Assembly (NCBI GenBank): GCA_036417435.1
Contig: CM070902.1
Coordinates: 136,389,886-136,453,885 of the forward strand
DNA length: 64,000 nucleotides
From: Inia geoffrensis
Taxonomy: Eukaryota; Chordata; Mammalia; Artiodactyla; Iniidae
Direction of reading: 5' to 3'
In this document: piece by piece, positions 1 to 11,946 of the stretch
How the letters are laid out: every line of letters starts with the position of its first letter
How positions within the stretch are numbered: the stretch's first letter is position 1
Notes under the pieces: generated by a model
What the model was told of the DNA's origin: nothing
Databases searched by the model: none
Seen by the model: the letters and a program-made list of their open reading frames with translations, nothing else
Program-made: the position numbers and the translations under genes

Positions 1-3000
1 GGTAGTTCTATTTTTCATTTTATAAGGAACCTCCATACTATTCTCCATAGTGGCTGTATCAATTTACACTCCCACCAACAGTGCAAGAGTGATCTGTTTT
101 CTCCACACCCTCTCCAGCATTTATTATTTCTAGATTTTTTGATGATGGCCATTCTGACCAGTGTGAGATGATATCTCATTGTAGTTTTGATTTGCATTTC
201 TCTAAGTATTAATGATGTTGAACATTCTTTCATGTGTTTCTTGACAATCTGTATATCTTCTTTGTACAAATGTCTATTTAGGTCTTCTGCCCATTTTTGG
301 ATTGGTTTGTTTGTTTCTTTGTTACTGAGCTGCAAGAGCTGCTTGTAAATCTTGGAGATTAATCCTTTGTCAGTTGCTTCATTAGCAAATATTTTCTCCC
401 ATTCTGAAGGTTGTCTTTTGGTCTTGTTTATGGTTTCCTTTGCTGTGAAAAAGCTGTGAAGTTTCATTAGGTCCCACTTGTTTATTTTTGTTTTTATTTC
501 CATTTCTCTAGGAGGTGGGTCAAAAAGGATCTTGCTGTGATTTATGTCATAGAGTGTCCTGCCTATGTTTACTTCTAAGAGTTTGATGCTTTCTGGCCTT
601 ACATTTAGGTCATGAATCCATTTTGAGCTTATTTTTGTGTATGGTGTTAGGGAGTGTTCCAATTTCATTCTTTTACATGTAGCTGTCCAGTTTTCCCAGC
701 ACTACATATTGAAGAGGCTGTCTTTTCTCCACTGTATATTCTTGTCTCCTTTATCAAAGATAAGGTGACCATATGTACATGGGTTTATCTCTGGGCTTTC
801 TATCCTGTTCCATTGATCTATATTTCTGTTTTTCTGCCAGTACCATACTGTCTTCATTACTGTAGCTTTGTGGAATAGTCTGAAGTCAGGGAGCCTGATT
901 CCTCCAGCTCCATTTTTCGTTCTCAAGACTGCTTTGGCTATTCGGGGCTATTCTTTTGTGTTTCCATACAAAGTGTGAAATTTTTGTTCTAGTTCTGTGA
1001 AAAATGTCAGTGCTAGTTTGATAGGGATTGCATTGAATCTGTAGATTACTTTGGGTAGTAGAGTCATTTTCACAATGTTGATTCTTCCAATCCAAGAACA
1101 TGGTATATCTCTCCATCTATTTATATCATCTTTAATTTCTTTCATCAGTGTCTTACAATTTTCTGCATACAGGTCTTTTGTCTCCTTAGGTAGGTTTATT
1201 GATAGATATTTTATTATTTTTGTTGCAGTGGTAAATGGGAGTGTTTTCCTAATTTCACTTTCAGATTTTTCATCATTAGTGTATAGGAATGCCAGAGATT
1301 TCTGTGCATTGATTTTGTATCCTGCTACTTTACCAAATTCATTGATTAGCTCTAGTATTTTTTTAGGTCTAGTAGCTCTGGTAGCATCTTTAGGATTCTC
1401 TGTGTATAGTATCATGTCATCTGCAAACAGTGAGAGCTTTACTTCTTCTTTTCTGATTTGGATTCCTTTTATTTCTTTTTCTTCTCTGATTGCTGTGGCT
1501 AAAACTTCCAAAACTATGTTAAATAATAGTGGTGAGAGTAGGCAACCTTGTTTTGTTCCTGATCTTAGTGGAAACAGTTTCAGTTTTTCACCATTGAGGA
1601 TGATGTTGGCTGTGGGTTTGTCATATATGGCCTTTATTATGTTGAGGAAAGTTCTCTCTATGCCTACTTTTGACAGGATTTTTATCATAAATGTGTGTTG
1701 AATTTTGTTGAAAGCTTTCTCTGCATCTATTGAGATGATCATATGGTTTTCTCCTTCACTTTGTTAATATGGTGTATCACGTTGATTGATTTGCGTATCC
1801 TGAAGTATCCTTTCATTCCTGGAATAAATCCCACTTGATCATGGTATATGATGCTTTTAATGTGCTGTTGGATTCTGTTTGCTAGTATTTTGTTGAGGAT
1901 ATTTGCATTTATGCTCATCAGTGATATTGGCCTGTAGTTTTCTTTCTTTGTGACATCTTTGTCTGGTTTTGGTATCAGGGTGATGGTGGCCTCGTAGAAG
2001 GAATTGGGGAGTGTTCCTCTCTCTGCTATATTTGGAAGAGTTTGAGAAGGACAGGTGTTAGCTCTTCCCTAAATATTTGATAGAATTCCCCTGTGAAGCC
2101 GTCTGGTCCTGGGTTTTTGTTTGTTAGAAGATTTTTAATCACAGTTTCAATTTCAGTGCTTGTGATTGGTCTGTTCATATTTTCTATTTCTTCCTGATTC
2201 AGTCTTGGCAGGTTGTGCATTTCTAAGAATTTGTCCATTTCTTCCAGGTTGTCCATTTTACTGGCATAGAGTTGCTTGCATAATGTCTCATGATCCTTTG
2301 TATTTCTGCAGTGTCAGTTGTTACTTCTCCTTTTTCATTTCTAATTCTATTGATTTGAGTCTTCTCCCTTTTTTTCTTGATGAGTCTGGCTAATGGTTTA
2401 TCAATTTTGCTTATCTTCTCAAAGAACCAGCTTTTAGTTTTATTGATCTTTGCTATCATTTCCTTCATTTCTTTTTCAATTATTTCTGATCTGATCTTTA
2501 TGATTTCTTTCCTTCTGCTTTGTTTTTTTTTTTGTTGTTGTTGTTCTTCTTCCTCTAACTGCTTTAGGGGCAAGGTTAGGTTGTTTGTTTGAGATGTTTC
2601 CTGTCTCTTAAGTTAGGATTGTATTGCTGTAAACTTCCCTCTTAGAACTGCTTTTGCTGCATCGCATAGGTTTTGGGTCATCGTGTCTCCATTGTCATGT
2701 GTTTCTAGGTATATTTTGATTTCTTCAGTGATCACTTCGTTATTAAGTAGTGTATTGTTTAGCCTCCATGTGTTTGTATTTTTTACAGATCTTTCCCTGT
2801 AATTGATATCTAATCTCATAGTGTTGTGGTCAGAAATGATACTTGATACAATTTCAATTTTCTTAAATTTACCAAGGCTTGATTTGTGACCCAAGATGTG
2901 ATCTATCCTGGAGAACGTTCCATGAGCACTTCAGAAAAATGTGTATTCTGTTGTTTTTGGATGGAGTGTCCTATAAATATCAATTAAGTCCATCTTGTTT

Positions 3001-3518
3001 AATATATCATTTAAAGCTTGTGTTTCCTTATTGATTTTCATTTTGGATGATCTGTCCATTGGTGAAAGTGGGGTGTTAAAGTCCCCTACTATGATTGTGT
3101 TGCTGTCGATTTCCCTTTTTATGGCTGTTAATATCTGCCTTATGTATTGAGGTGCTCCTATGTTGGGTGCATAAATATTTACAATTGTTATATCTTCTTG
3201 GATCGATCCCTTGATCATTATGTAGTGTCCTTCTTTGTCTCTTGTAATAGTCTTTATTTTAAAGTCTATTTTGTCTGATATGAGAATTGCTACTCCAGGT
3301 TTATTTTGGTTTCCATTTACGTGGAATATCTTTTTCCATCCCCTCACTTTCAGTCTGTATGTGTCCCTAGGTCTGAAGTGGGTCTCTTGTAGACAGCATA
3401 CAAATGGGTCTTGTTTTTGTATCCATTCAGCCAGTTTGTGTTGTTTGGTGGGAGCATTTAATCCATTTACATTTAAGGTAATTATCAATATGTATGTTCC
3501 TATTCCCATTTTCTTCAT
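1..3518 (-). pseudogene. L1 ORF2 (endonuclease / reverse transcriptase), broken
   Basis: ORF2 starts at 3518. The N-terminal apurinic/apyrimidinic-like endonuclease (3518-2931) has recognisable motifs such as LNVNGLNAP, QETHF and GDFNTP. The reverse transcriptase lies lower, with FADDM in the segment 1742-948. The C-terminal cysteine-rich region ([18 protein letters not shown]) lies within 668-15. The frame has in-frame stops near 2931, 2613, 926 and 668, and the segments 2573-2223, 2256-2026 and 1742-948 are in three different frames, showing at least two frameshifts. No functional protein is expected. The last roughly 100 residues lie beyond the window. Confidence 0.9.
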
Positions 3519-3567
3519 TGTTTTGGGTTTGTTTTTGTAGGTCTTTTACTTCTCTGATGTTTCCTGC

Positions 3568-4453
3568 CTAGAGAAGTTCCTTTAGCATTTGTTGTAAAGC
3601 TGGTTTGGTGGTGCCAAATTCTTTTAGCTTTTGCTTGTCTGTAAAGGTTTTAATTTCTCCGTCAAATCTGAATGAGATCCTTGCTGGGTAGAGTAATTGG
3701 TTGTAGGATTTACCCCTTCATCACTTTAAATATGTCCTGCCAATCCCTTCTGGCTTGCAGAGTCTCTGCTGAAAGATCAGCTGTTAACCTTATGGGAATT
3801 CCCTTGTGTGTTATTTGTTGTTTTTCCCTTGCTGCTTTTAATATATTTTCTTTGTATTTAATTTTTGATAGTTTGATTAATATGTGTCTTGGCATGTTTC
3901 TCCTTGGATTTATCCTGTATGGGACTCTCTGTGCTTCCTAGACTTGATTAACTATTTCCTTTCCCATATTAGGGAAGTTTTCAACTATAATCTCTTCAAA
4001 TATTTTCTCAGTCCTTTTCTTTTTCTCTTCTTCTGGGACCCCTATAATTCGAATGTCGTTGTGTTTAATGTTGTCCCCAAGGTCTTTGAGACTGTCCTCA
4101 GTTCTTTTCATGTTTTTTTTTCTTTATTCTGCTCTGCAGTAGTTATTTCCACTATTTTATCTTCCAATTATCCATTCTCCTGCCTCAGTTATTCTGCTAT
4201 TGATACCTTCTAGAATATTTTTAATTTCATTTATTGGATTGTTCATCATTTCTTGTTTCCTCTTTAGTTCTTCTAGGTTCTTGTTAAATGTTTGTTGCAC
4301 TTTCTCTGTTCTATTTCCAAGATTTTGGATCATCTTTACTCTCATTATTCTGAATTCTTTTTCAGGTAGACTGTCTATTTCCTCTTCATTTGTTAGGTCT
4401 GATGGGTTTTTACCTTGCTCCTTCATCTGCTGTGTGTTTCTCTGTCTTCTCAT
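3568..4453 (-). pseudogene. L1 ORF1 (RNA-binding chaperone), frameshifted
   Basis: The likely start is ATG at 4453-4451 (MRRQRNTQQMKEQGK), followed by a coiled-coil-like Glu/Lys-rich region to about 4157. The C-terminal domain is visible at 3895-3710 (HILIKLSK ... QARRDWQDIFKVM), and the family's terminal stop is at 3570-3568. The interval is 886 bp, not a multiple of three, so at least one frameshift is present. The upstream open extension to 4645 is 5' UTR. Confidence 0.8.
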
Positions 4454-6440
4454 TTTGCTTATCTTACTGTGCTTGGGGTCTCCTTTTTGCAGGCTGCATG
4501 TTCGTAGTTCCCGTTGTATTTGGTGCCTGTCCCCAGTAGCTAAGTTTGGTTCAGTGAGCTCTGTAGGATTCCTGGTGGAGAGGACTAGTGCCTGTGTTCT
4601 GGTGGATGAGGCTGGATCTTGTCTTTCTTGTGGGCAGGTCCACATCTGGTGGTGTGTTTTGGGGTGTCTGTGGCCTTCTTATGATTTTAGGCAGCCTCTC
4701 TGTTAATGGGTGGTGTTGTGTTCCTTTCTTGCTAGTTGTTTGACATAGGGTGTCCAGCACTGTAGCTTGCTGGTCATTGAGTGAAGCTGGGTCTTGGAAT
4801 TGAGATGGAGATCTCTAGGAGATTTTTGCCGTTTGATATTACATGGAGCTGGGAGGTCTCTTGTGGACCAGTTTCCTGAAGTTGGCTCTCCCACCTCAGT
4901 GGCACAGCACTGACACCTGGCTGGAGCACCAAGAACCTTTCATCCACACAGCTCAGAATAAAAGGGAGAAAAAATAGAAAGAAAGGAAGAAAGAAAGAGG
5001 ATAAAATAAAATAATATAAAGTAAGATAAAATAAAATAAAATAATTAAAATAAAAAATAATTATTAAGAAAAATTTTTTTTAAAAAAGTAAAAATCAAAC
5101 AAACAAAATGGATGGACAGAACTCTAGGACAAATTTTGAAAGCAAAGCTATACAGACAAAATCTCACACAGAAGCATACACATACACACTCACAAAAAGA
5201 GGAAAAGGGGGAAAAAATAGTATACCTTGCTCTCAAAGTCCACCTCCTCAATTTTTGATGATTCTGTGTCTATTCAGGTATTCACAGATGCAGGGTACAT
5301 CAAGTTGATTGTGGAGATTTAGTCCATTGCTCCTGAGGCTCCTGGGAGGGATTTCCCTTTCTCTTCTTCGTTTGCACAACTCCTGGGGTGCAGCTTTGGA
5401 TTTGGCCCCACCTCTGCGTGTAGGTCATGTGAGGGCATCTGTTCTTTGCTCAGAGAGGATGGGGTTAAAGGAACAACTGATTCAGGGATTCTGATTCACT
5501 CAGGCCAGGAGGAGGGAGGGGTATGGATGCAGGGCGAGCCTGCATCGGCAGAGGCCTGCATGACGTTGCACCAGTCTGAGGCGTGCCGTGCATTCTCCCT
5601 GGGAAGTTGTCCCTGGATCATGGGACCTTGGCACTGGTGGGCTGCACAGGCTCCCGGGAGGGGAGGTGTGGATAGTGACCTGTGCTTGCACATAGACTTC
5701 TTGGTGGTGTCAGCAGCAGCCTTAGCGTCTGGTGCCCATCTCTGGGTTTTGCGTTGATAGCCGCGGCTTACGCCTGTCTCTGGAGCTCCTTTAAGTGTCA
5801 GTCTTAATCCCCTCTCCTCGTGCACCAGGAAACAAAGAGGGAAGAAAAAGTCTCTTGCCTCTTCAGCAGGTCCAGAGTTTTTCCCGGACTCCCTCCCAGG
5901 TAGCCGTGGTGCACTAACCCCTTCAGGCTGTGTTCACGCAGCCAACACCAGTCCTCTCCCTGCGATCCAACTGAAACCCGAGCCTCAGCTCCCAGCCCCC
6001 ACCCGCCCCGGCGGGTGAGCAGACAAGTCTCTCAGGCTGGTGAGTGACAGTTGGCAGGGATCCTCTGTGTGGGAATCTCTCTGCTTTTCCCTCTGCACCC
6101 CTGTTGCTGTGCTCTCTTTCGCGGCTCTGAAGCTTCCCTCCTCCGCCACCTGCAGTCTCCGCCCATGAAGGGGCTTCCTAGTGTGTGGAAACCTTCCCTC
6201 CTTCATGGCTCCCTCCCACTGGTGCAGGTCCTGTCCCTATTCTTTTGTCTCTGCTTTGTTTTTTTCTTTTGCCCTACCCAGGTACGTGGGGAGTTTCTTG
6301 CCTTTTGGGAGGTCTGAGGTCTTCTGCCAGCGTTCAGTGGGTGTTGTATAGGAGCAGTTCCACGTGTAGATATATTTCTGGTGTATCTGTGGGGAGGAAG
6401 GTGATCTCCGCATCTTACTCTTCTGCCATCTTCCTCCCCC
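4454..6440 (-). promoter_or_regulatory. L1 5' UTR and internal promoter region
   Basis: GC-rich sequence from about 5300 to 6440 with a YY1-like site at the extreme 5' end, followed by an unusual A/T-rich simple tract on the way to ORF1 (4965-5110 on the plus strand, TAAAA/ATAAA-like units). Short ORFs on both strands here have no family match. Confidence 0.7.
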
Positions 6441-9400
6441 GGGCCCAAGCATCTTTTCTGACCAAACACTATGAGACTAGAAATCGACTACAAGAAAAAA
6501 AACCTGCAGAAAACACAAATATGTGGAGGTTAAACAATATGCTACAAAACAATGGATCACTGAAGAAATCAGGAAGAAATTAAAAAAAAAAAAATAACCT
6601 GGAGACAAATGAAGCAAAAACACAATGACCTATAATCTATGGGATTCAGCAAAAGCAGTCCTAAGAGGGAAGTTGTAGCAATAAAAGCCTACCTAGGTAA
6701 ACAAGAAATATCTCAAAAAAGTAACCTTACTACCAAAGGAACTAGAAACAGAAGAACAAACAAAACCCAAAATTAGTAGAGAGAGAGAAAAATCATAAAG
6801 ATCAGAACATAAATAAATGAAATATAGACTAAAATAACAAACCAATAGAAAAGATTAATGAAACTAAAAGCTGGTTCTTTGAAAAGATAAACAAAATTGG
6901 TAAACCTTTAGCCAGACTCATCAAAAAAATAGGGAGAAGGCCCAAATCAATAAAATCAGAAATGATAAAGGAGAAGTTATGATAGACACCACAGAAATAC
7001 AAAACATCATGAGAGATTACTTCAAACAATTATACACCAATAAAATGCTCTACCTAGAAGAAATGTACAAATTCCTAGAAATGTGCAATCTCCCAAGATT
7101 GAACAAGGAAGAAATAGAAAATATAAACAGACCAGTTACCAGTAATGAATTTGCATTAGTAATAAAAAAAAAAGAGCTCCCAGTAAACAGAAACGTAGGA
7201 CAAGATGTCCTCACGGGTGAATCCTACTAAACATTTAGAGAAGATTTAACACGTATCTTTCTCAAAGTATCCAGAAAGTTGCAGAAGAAAGAACACTTCT
7301 GAATTCATTCTATGAGGCCACACTCACCCTGATACCAAAACCAGACAAAGATATCACAACAAAGAAAATTAAAGGCCCGTATCACTGATTAAGATAGATG
7401 CAAAAGTCTACAACTAAATATTAGCAAACCGAATTCAACAATACATGAAAAGGATCATACACCATGATTAAATGGGATTTATCTCAGGGATGCAAGGATG
7501 GTTCAATATCTGCAAATCAGTCAATGTGATACACCATAGTAACAAACTGAAGAATAAAAATCATATAATCATCTCAATAGAATCAGAAAAAGCTTTTGAC
7601 AAAATTCAATACCCATTTATGATTTTTTAAAAAACCTGTCAACAACAACAAAAACCTGTCAACAAAGTGGGTATAGAGGGGACATACCTCAACATACTAA
7701 AGGCTATATGTGATAAGCCCACAGCTAACATTGTACTCAACATACTCAATGGTAAAAAATTGAAAGCATTTCCCCTAAGATCAGGAACAAAACAAGGATG
7801 CCCACTCTCACCACTTTTATTTAACACAGTATTGGAAGTCCTAGCCACAGAAATCAGAAAAGAAAAAGGAATAAAAAGAATCCAAATTGGGAAGAAGAAA
7901 ATAAAACTGTCACTGCTTGCAGATGATATGATACTATACCTAGAAAATCCTCAAGATGCCACCAAAAAACTACTAGAGCTCCTTAGTTAATTCAATAAAG
8001 TTGCAGGGTAAAAATTAATATACATAAATATATTGCATTTTATACACTAACAACAAACTATCAGAAAGAGAAATTAAGAAAACAATCCCATTTATCACCA
8101 TGTCAAAAAGAATAAAATACTACGAATAAATCTAACTAAGGAGGTAAAATACCTACACTCAGAAAACTATAAGACACTGATGAAAGAAAATGAAGATGAC
8201 ACAAAGAGATGGAAAGACATACTGTGTTCATGAAGTAGAAGACTTAATATTGTTAAAATGGCCATAATGCCCAAGGCAACCTTTAGATCCAATCCCTATC
8301 CAAATACAAATGACATTCTTCACAGAACTAGAACAAATAATTTTAAAATTTGTATGGAAACACAAAAGACACTGAATAGCCAAAACAACCTTGAGAAGAA
8401 AGAGCAAAGCTGGAGATATCACACTCTCTGATTTCAAACTACATTACAAAGCTATAGTAATCAAAAGAGTATGCGTCTGGCACAAAAACAGACACACAGA
8501 TCAATGGAACAGAATAGAGAACCTAGAAATGAACCCATACGTATATATAGCAATTAATCTATGACAAAGGAAGCAATATTATACAATGGGGAAAAGACAG
8601 CCTCTTTAACAAATGGTGATGGGAAAACTACGCAGCTAAATGCAAAAGAATCAAACTGGACTACTCTCTCATACCATGCACAAAAATAAATTCAAAGTAC
8701 ATTGAAAACTTAAATGTAGATCTGAAACCATAGAATTTCTAGAAGAAAACATAGGCAGTACACTCTTTAACATCCATCTTCATAATATATTTTTGAATAT
8801 GTCTCCTCTGGCAAGGGATACAAGAGCAAAAATAAACAAATGGATCTACATCAAACTAAAAAGCTTTTGCACAGCAAAGGAAACTATCAATAAAACAAAA
8901 AATTCACCTACTGAATGGAGGAAGATATTTGCAAATTGTATATCTGATAGCAGGTTAATATTCAAAATATAAAACAACTCATATAACTTAATATCAATTA
9001 AACAACCCAATTAAAAAATGGGCAGAAGATCTGAACAGACATTTTCCAAAGAAGACATACTGGTGGCTAGCAGGCACATGAAAAGGTGCTCAATATCACT
9101 AATCAATAGGGAAATACATATCAATGCCACCATGTAATATCACCTCACACCTGTCAGAATGGCTATTATCAAAAAGATAACAAATAACAACTGTTGACAA
9201 GGATGTGGAGAAAAGGGAACACTTGTGCACTGTTGGTGAGAATGTAAACTGGTACAGCCACTATAGAAAACAGTATGGAGATTTCTCAAAAAAATAAAAA
9301 TAGAACTACAAAATAGAACATGATCCAACAATACCACTCCTGGGTAGAGATCCAAAGAAAACAAAAACACTAATTAGGAAAAATATATGCACCCTTATGT

Positions 9401-9466
9401 TCATTGCAATAGCCAAGATATGGAGGCAACCTAAGTACCCATCAGTAGATGAACGCATAAAGAAGA

Positions 9467-9503
<37 letters not shown>

Positions 9504-10010
9504 AAATGGAATGTTACTCAGCCATAAAAAAAGAATGAAATCTTGCCATTTATGACAACATGATGGATCTAGAGAGTATTATGCTAAGTGAAATAAGTCA
9601 GACAGAGAAGAACAAATGTCATATGATTTCACTTATATGTGGAATCTAAAACAAAACAAAACAAAACAAAACAAATGAACAAATGTAATAGCAACAAAGT
9701 TATAGATACACAGAACAAACAGGTGTTTGCCAGAGGGTAGGGAAGTAGGGAGAGATACGAAATAGGTGTGGGAGATTAATAGGTACAAACTTCCATTTGC
9801 AAAATAAATGAGTCATGGATGTGAAATGTACAGTGTGGGGAATATAGTCAATAACTCTGTAATGTTTTTGTATGGTGACAGATTGTAACTAGACTTATCA
9901 TAACTAGATTTATTGTGGAGATCAGTCTGTAAGGTATAGACATATTGAATCACTATGTTGTGTAACAGGCACTATCATAGTGTTGTAGGTCAATTATATT
10001 TCAAAAACAA
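6441..10010 (+). mobile_element. Older LINE-1, ORF2 remnant and 3' UTR
   Basis: A plus-strand L1 whose 5' part was separated from it by the minus-strand L1 at 1-6440. It resumes in the region between endonuclease and reverse transcriptase. The reverse-transcriptase segment is best preserved at 7667-7990 ([16 protein letters not shown], and LADDM in place of the usual YADD/FADD). The downstream half is fragmentary. It holds a (GT)n tract at 9469-9500 and an AAAAC tract near 9650-9675, and ends with an L1MA-like 3' UTR. It has many stops and is non-functional. Confidence 0.88.
9469..9500. repeat. (GT)16 microsatellite
   Basis: A perfect dinucleotide run inside the L1 3' region. Confidence 0.95.
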
Positions 10011-10420
10011 ACAAGCTAACTCACAGAGAAAGAAATCAGACTTGTGGCTGCCAGAGACATGGGTGGGCGTGAGGGTTGGTGGAGGGGGAAATGGATGAGG
10101 GCAGTCAAAATGTACAAACTTCTAGTTGTAAGATACTTAAGTACTGGGGATATAATGTACAATATGATAAATATAATTAACTATGCTGTCTATTATATAT
10201 GAAAACTGTTAAGAGAGTAAATTCTAAGAGTTCTCATCACACGAAAAAGATTTTTATAGTTCTTTAGTTTTGTACCTACACAAGATGAGAGGATTTATGA
10301 AACTTATTTTGATAATCACTTCATGATATATGTAAATCAAATCATTGTGCTGTATATCTTAAACTTACATATTACTATATGTCAGTTATAGCTCCATAAA
10401 CTGGAATATTAAAAAAACAC
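10011..10420 (+). mobile_element. L1 3' UTR fragment
   Basis: A second L1 3' end directly follows the first, from CTCACAGAGAAAGAAATCAG to an A-rich end near 10415. It is UTR only, without coding sequence. Confidence 0.75.
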
Positions 10421-10756
10421 AATGAGATATCACCTCATACTTGTTAGTATAGCTATTATCAAAAAGACAAGAAATAACAAGTGTTGGTGAGGATGTGGAG
10501 AAAAGGGAACCCTAGTGCACTGTTGGGGGGAATGTAATTTGGTGCAACCAGTATGGAAAACAGTATGGAGTTTCCTCAAAAAATTAAAACTAGAACTACT
10601 GTATGATCCAGCAATTCCACTTCTGGGTATTTATCCAAAGAAAACAAAAATAGTGATTCAAAAATATATGTGCACCCCCATGTTCATTGCAGCCTTGGCC
10701 AAGATATGGAAACAATCTAAGTGTCCATTGATGGATGAATAGAGAAAGAAATTGTG

Positions 10757-10788
<32 letters not shown>

Positions 10789-11092
10789 ACTGGAATATTA
10801 TTCAGCTATAGAAAACATATGAAATCTTGCTATTTGTGACAACATTGATGGACTTTGAGGGTATTATGCTAAGTGAAATAAGTCAGACAGAGAAAGATGA
10901 ATACCACATTATCTCTCTTATTCGTGAAATCTAAAAAAAAAAAAAAAATGAAGTTTATAGATACACAGAACAGATTGTTGGTTGCCAGAGGTAGAAGGTG
11001 AGAGGTCAGAGAAATGGGTGGACTTGTATTTTTTCTTAGTTTAAATAAAATGAATTTTTAAAAAATTTAATGTATACAGCTTGCAATAAGAA
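10421..11092 (+). mobile_element. L1 ORF2 C-terminus and 3' UTR fragment
   Basis: A third plus-strand L1 3' end. A short open frame at 10515-10742 matches the ORF2 C-terminus ([18 protein letters not shown]). A (CA)n tract sits at 10757-10783 and an A15 run near 10934. The 3' end runs into the 50-bp minisatellite. Confidence 0.8.
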
Positions 11093-11507
11093 GCATGAAT
11101 GGGACCACCAGAATAAGTGTAAGGTTCAGTGAGTGGCAACAACCATGAACTTGACTGCTGGAATAAAGTCAAGATTCACTAAGCCAATACAAACAAGAAG
11201 ATAAATGGTAGAATAAACTTAAAGTTCAGTGTGACAAAACAACCATTAATGTGGTCATTGGAATAAGGTTAAGGCTTAGAGTGTGTCAGCAATCTAAAAT
11301 ATTACTGGTGGCATAGATTAAGATTCAGTGTGACACAGCTCCCGAGAAGATGCCTGCTAGAGTGAGGCAACATGCAGGTGAGATTAAGCATGATGCTGAC
11401 TGCTGGAATAAGGTTAATGTTCAGTGTCCAATAATGCATGTGAGGATGACCATACGTTTAAGTTTCAGTGATGACAACAAGCATGATGATGAATGCTGAA
11501 ATGAGAC
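11093..11507 (+). repeat. Diverged ~50-bp minisatellite, about 8-9 units
   Basis: Units of exactly 50 bp are visible at 11093-11142, 11143-11192, 11193-11242 and 11243-11292, followed by units of about 46-50 bp to 11507. The shared core is roughly GGAATAAGGTTAAG followed by GTTCAGTGTGACAA. Units differ at many positions, so the array is old. It sits between two L1 fragments and belongs to neither by my reading. Confidence 0.85.
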
Positions 11508-11946
11508 ATTTACCAATGGCATTTTTCACAGAAATAGAACAAAAAAATTTACAATTGTATGGAAACACAAGAGACCACAAATAGCCAAAGCAATCTTGAG
11601 AAAGAAAAGTGGAGCTGGAGGAATCAGGCTCCCTGACTTCAGACTATACTAGAAAGCTACAGCAATCAAAACAGTATGGTACTGGCACAAAAACAGAAAT
11701 ATAGATCAACGGAACAGGATAGAAATGACATGTACACACTGTTATATGTAAAATGGATAACTAATAATAACCTGCTGTATAGCACAGGGAACTCTACTCA
11801 ATACTCTGTAGTGGCCTATATGGGAAAAGAATCAAAAAAGAAAAAAAAAAGAGTGGATATATGTATATGTATAACTGATTCACTCTGCTGTACACCTGAA
11901 ACTAATACAACATTGTAAATCAACTATACTGCAATAAAAGTTTTTT
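11508..11946 (+). mobile_element. Internally deleted L1 3' fragment
   Basis: ORF2 sequence (ACCAATGGCATTTTTCACAG onward) jumps at about 11725 straight into the L1 3' UTR (GACATGTACACACTG). The sequence in between, present in other copies of this window, is missing. It ends with TGCAATAAAAG and an A/T tail. Confidence 0.85.

Larger units (their letters stand above)
1..6440 (-). mobile_element. LINE-1, 5'-complete, cut by the window edge
   Basis: A minus-strand L1 whose 5' end is at about 6440. There the element starts GGGGGAGGAAGATGGCAGAA, matching the usual L1 start with a YY1-type AAGATGGC motif (6425-6432). A roughly 2-kb 5' UTR (4454-6440) is followed by broken ORF1 and ORF2. About 300 bp of ORF2, the 3' UTR and poly(A) lie outside the window. 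It interrupts an older plus-strand L1 that resumes at 6441. It is relatively young because long stretches of both ORFs survive, but it cannot code for intact proteins. Confidence 0.92.

Noticed and set aside
1051..1701. 216-codon plus-strand ORF with hydrophobic, membrane-like composition
   Set aside because: It is the antisense of L1 ORF2 reverse transcriptase.
11093..11507. CRISPR-like array
   Set aside because: Units are contiguous 50-bp tandem repeats without unique spacers, in a vertebrate genome.
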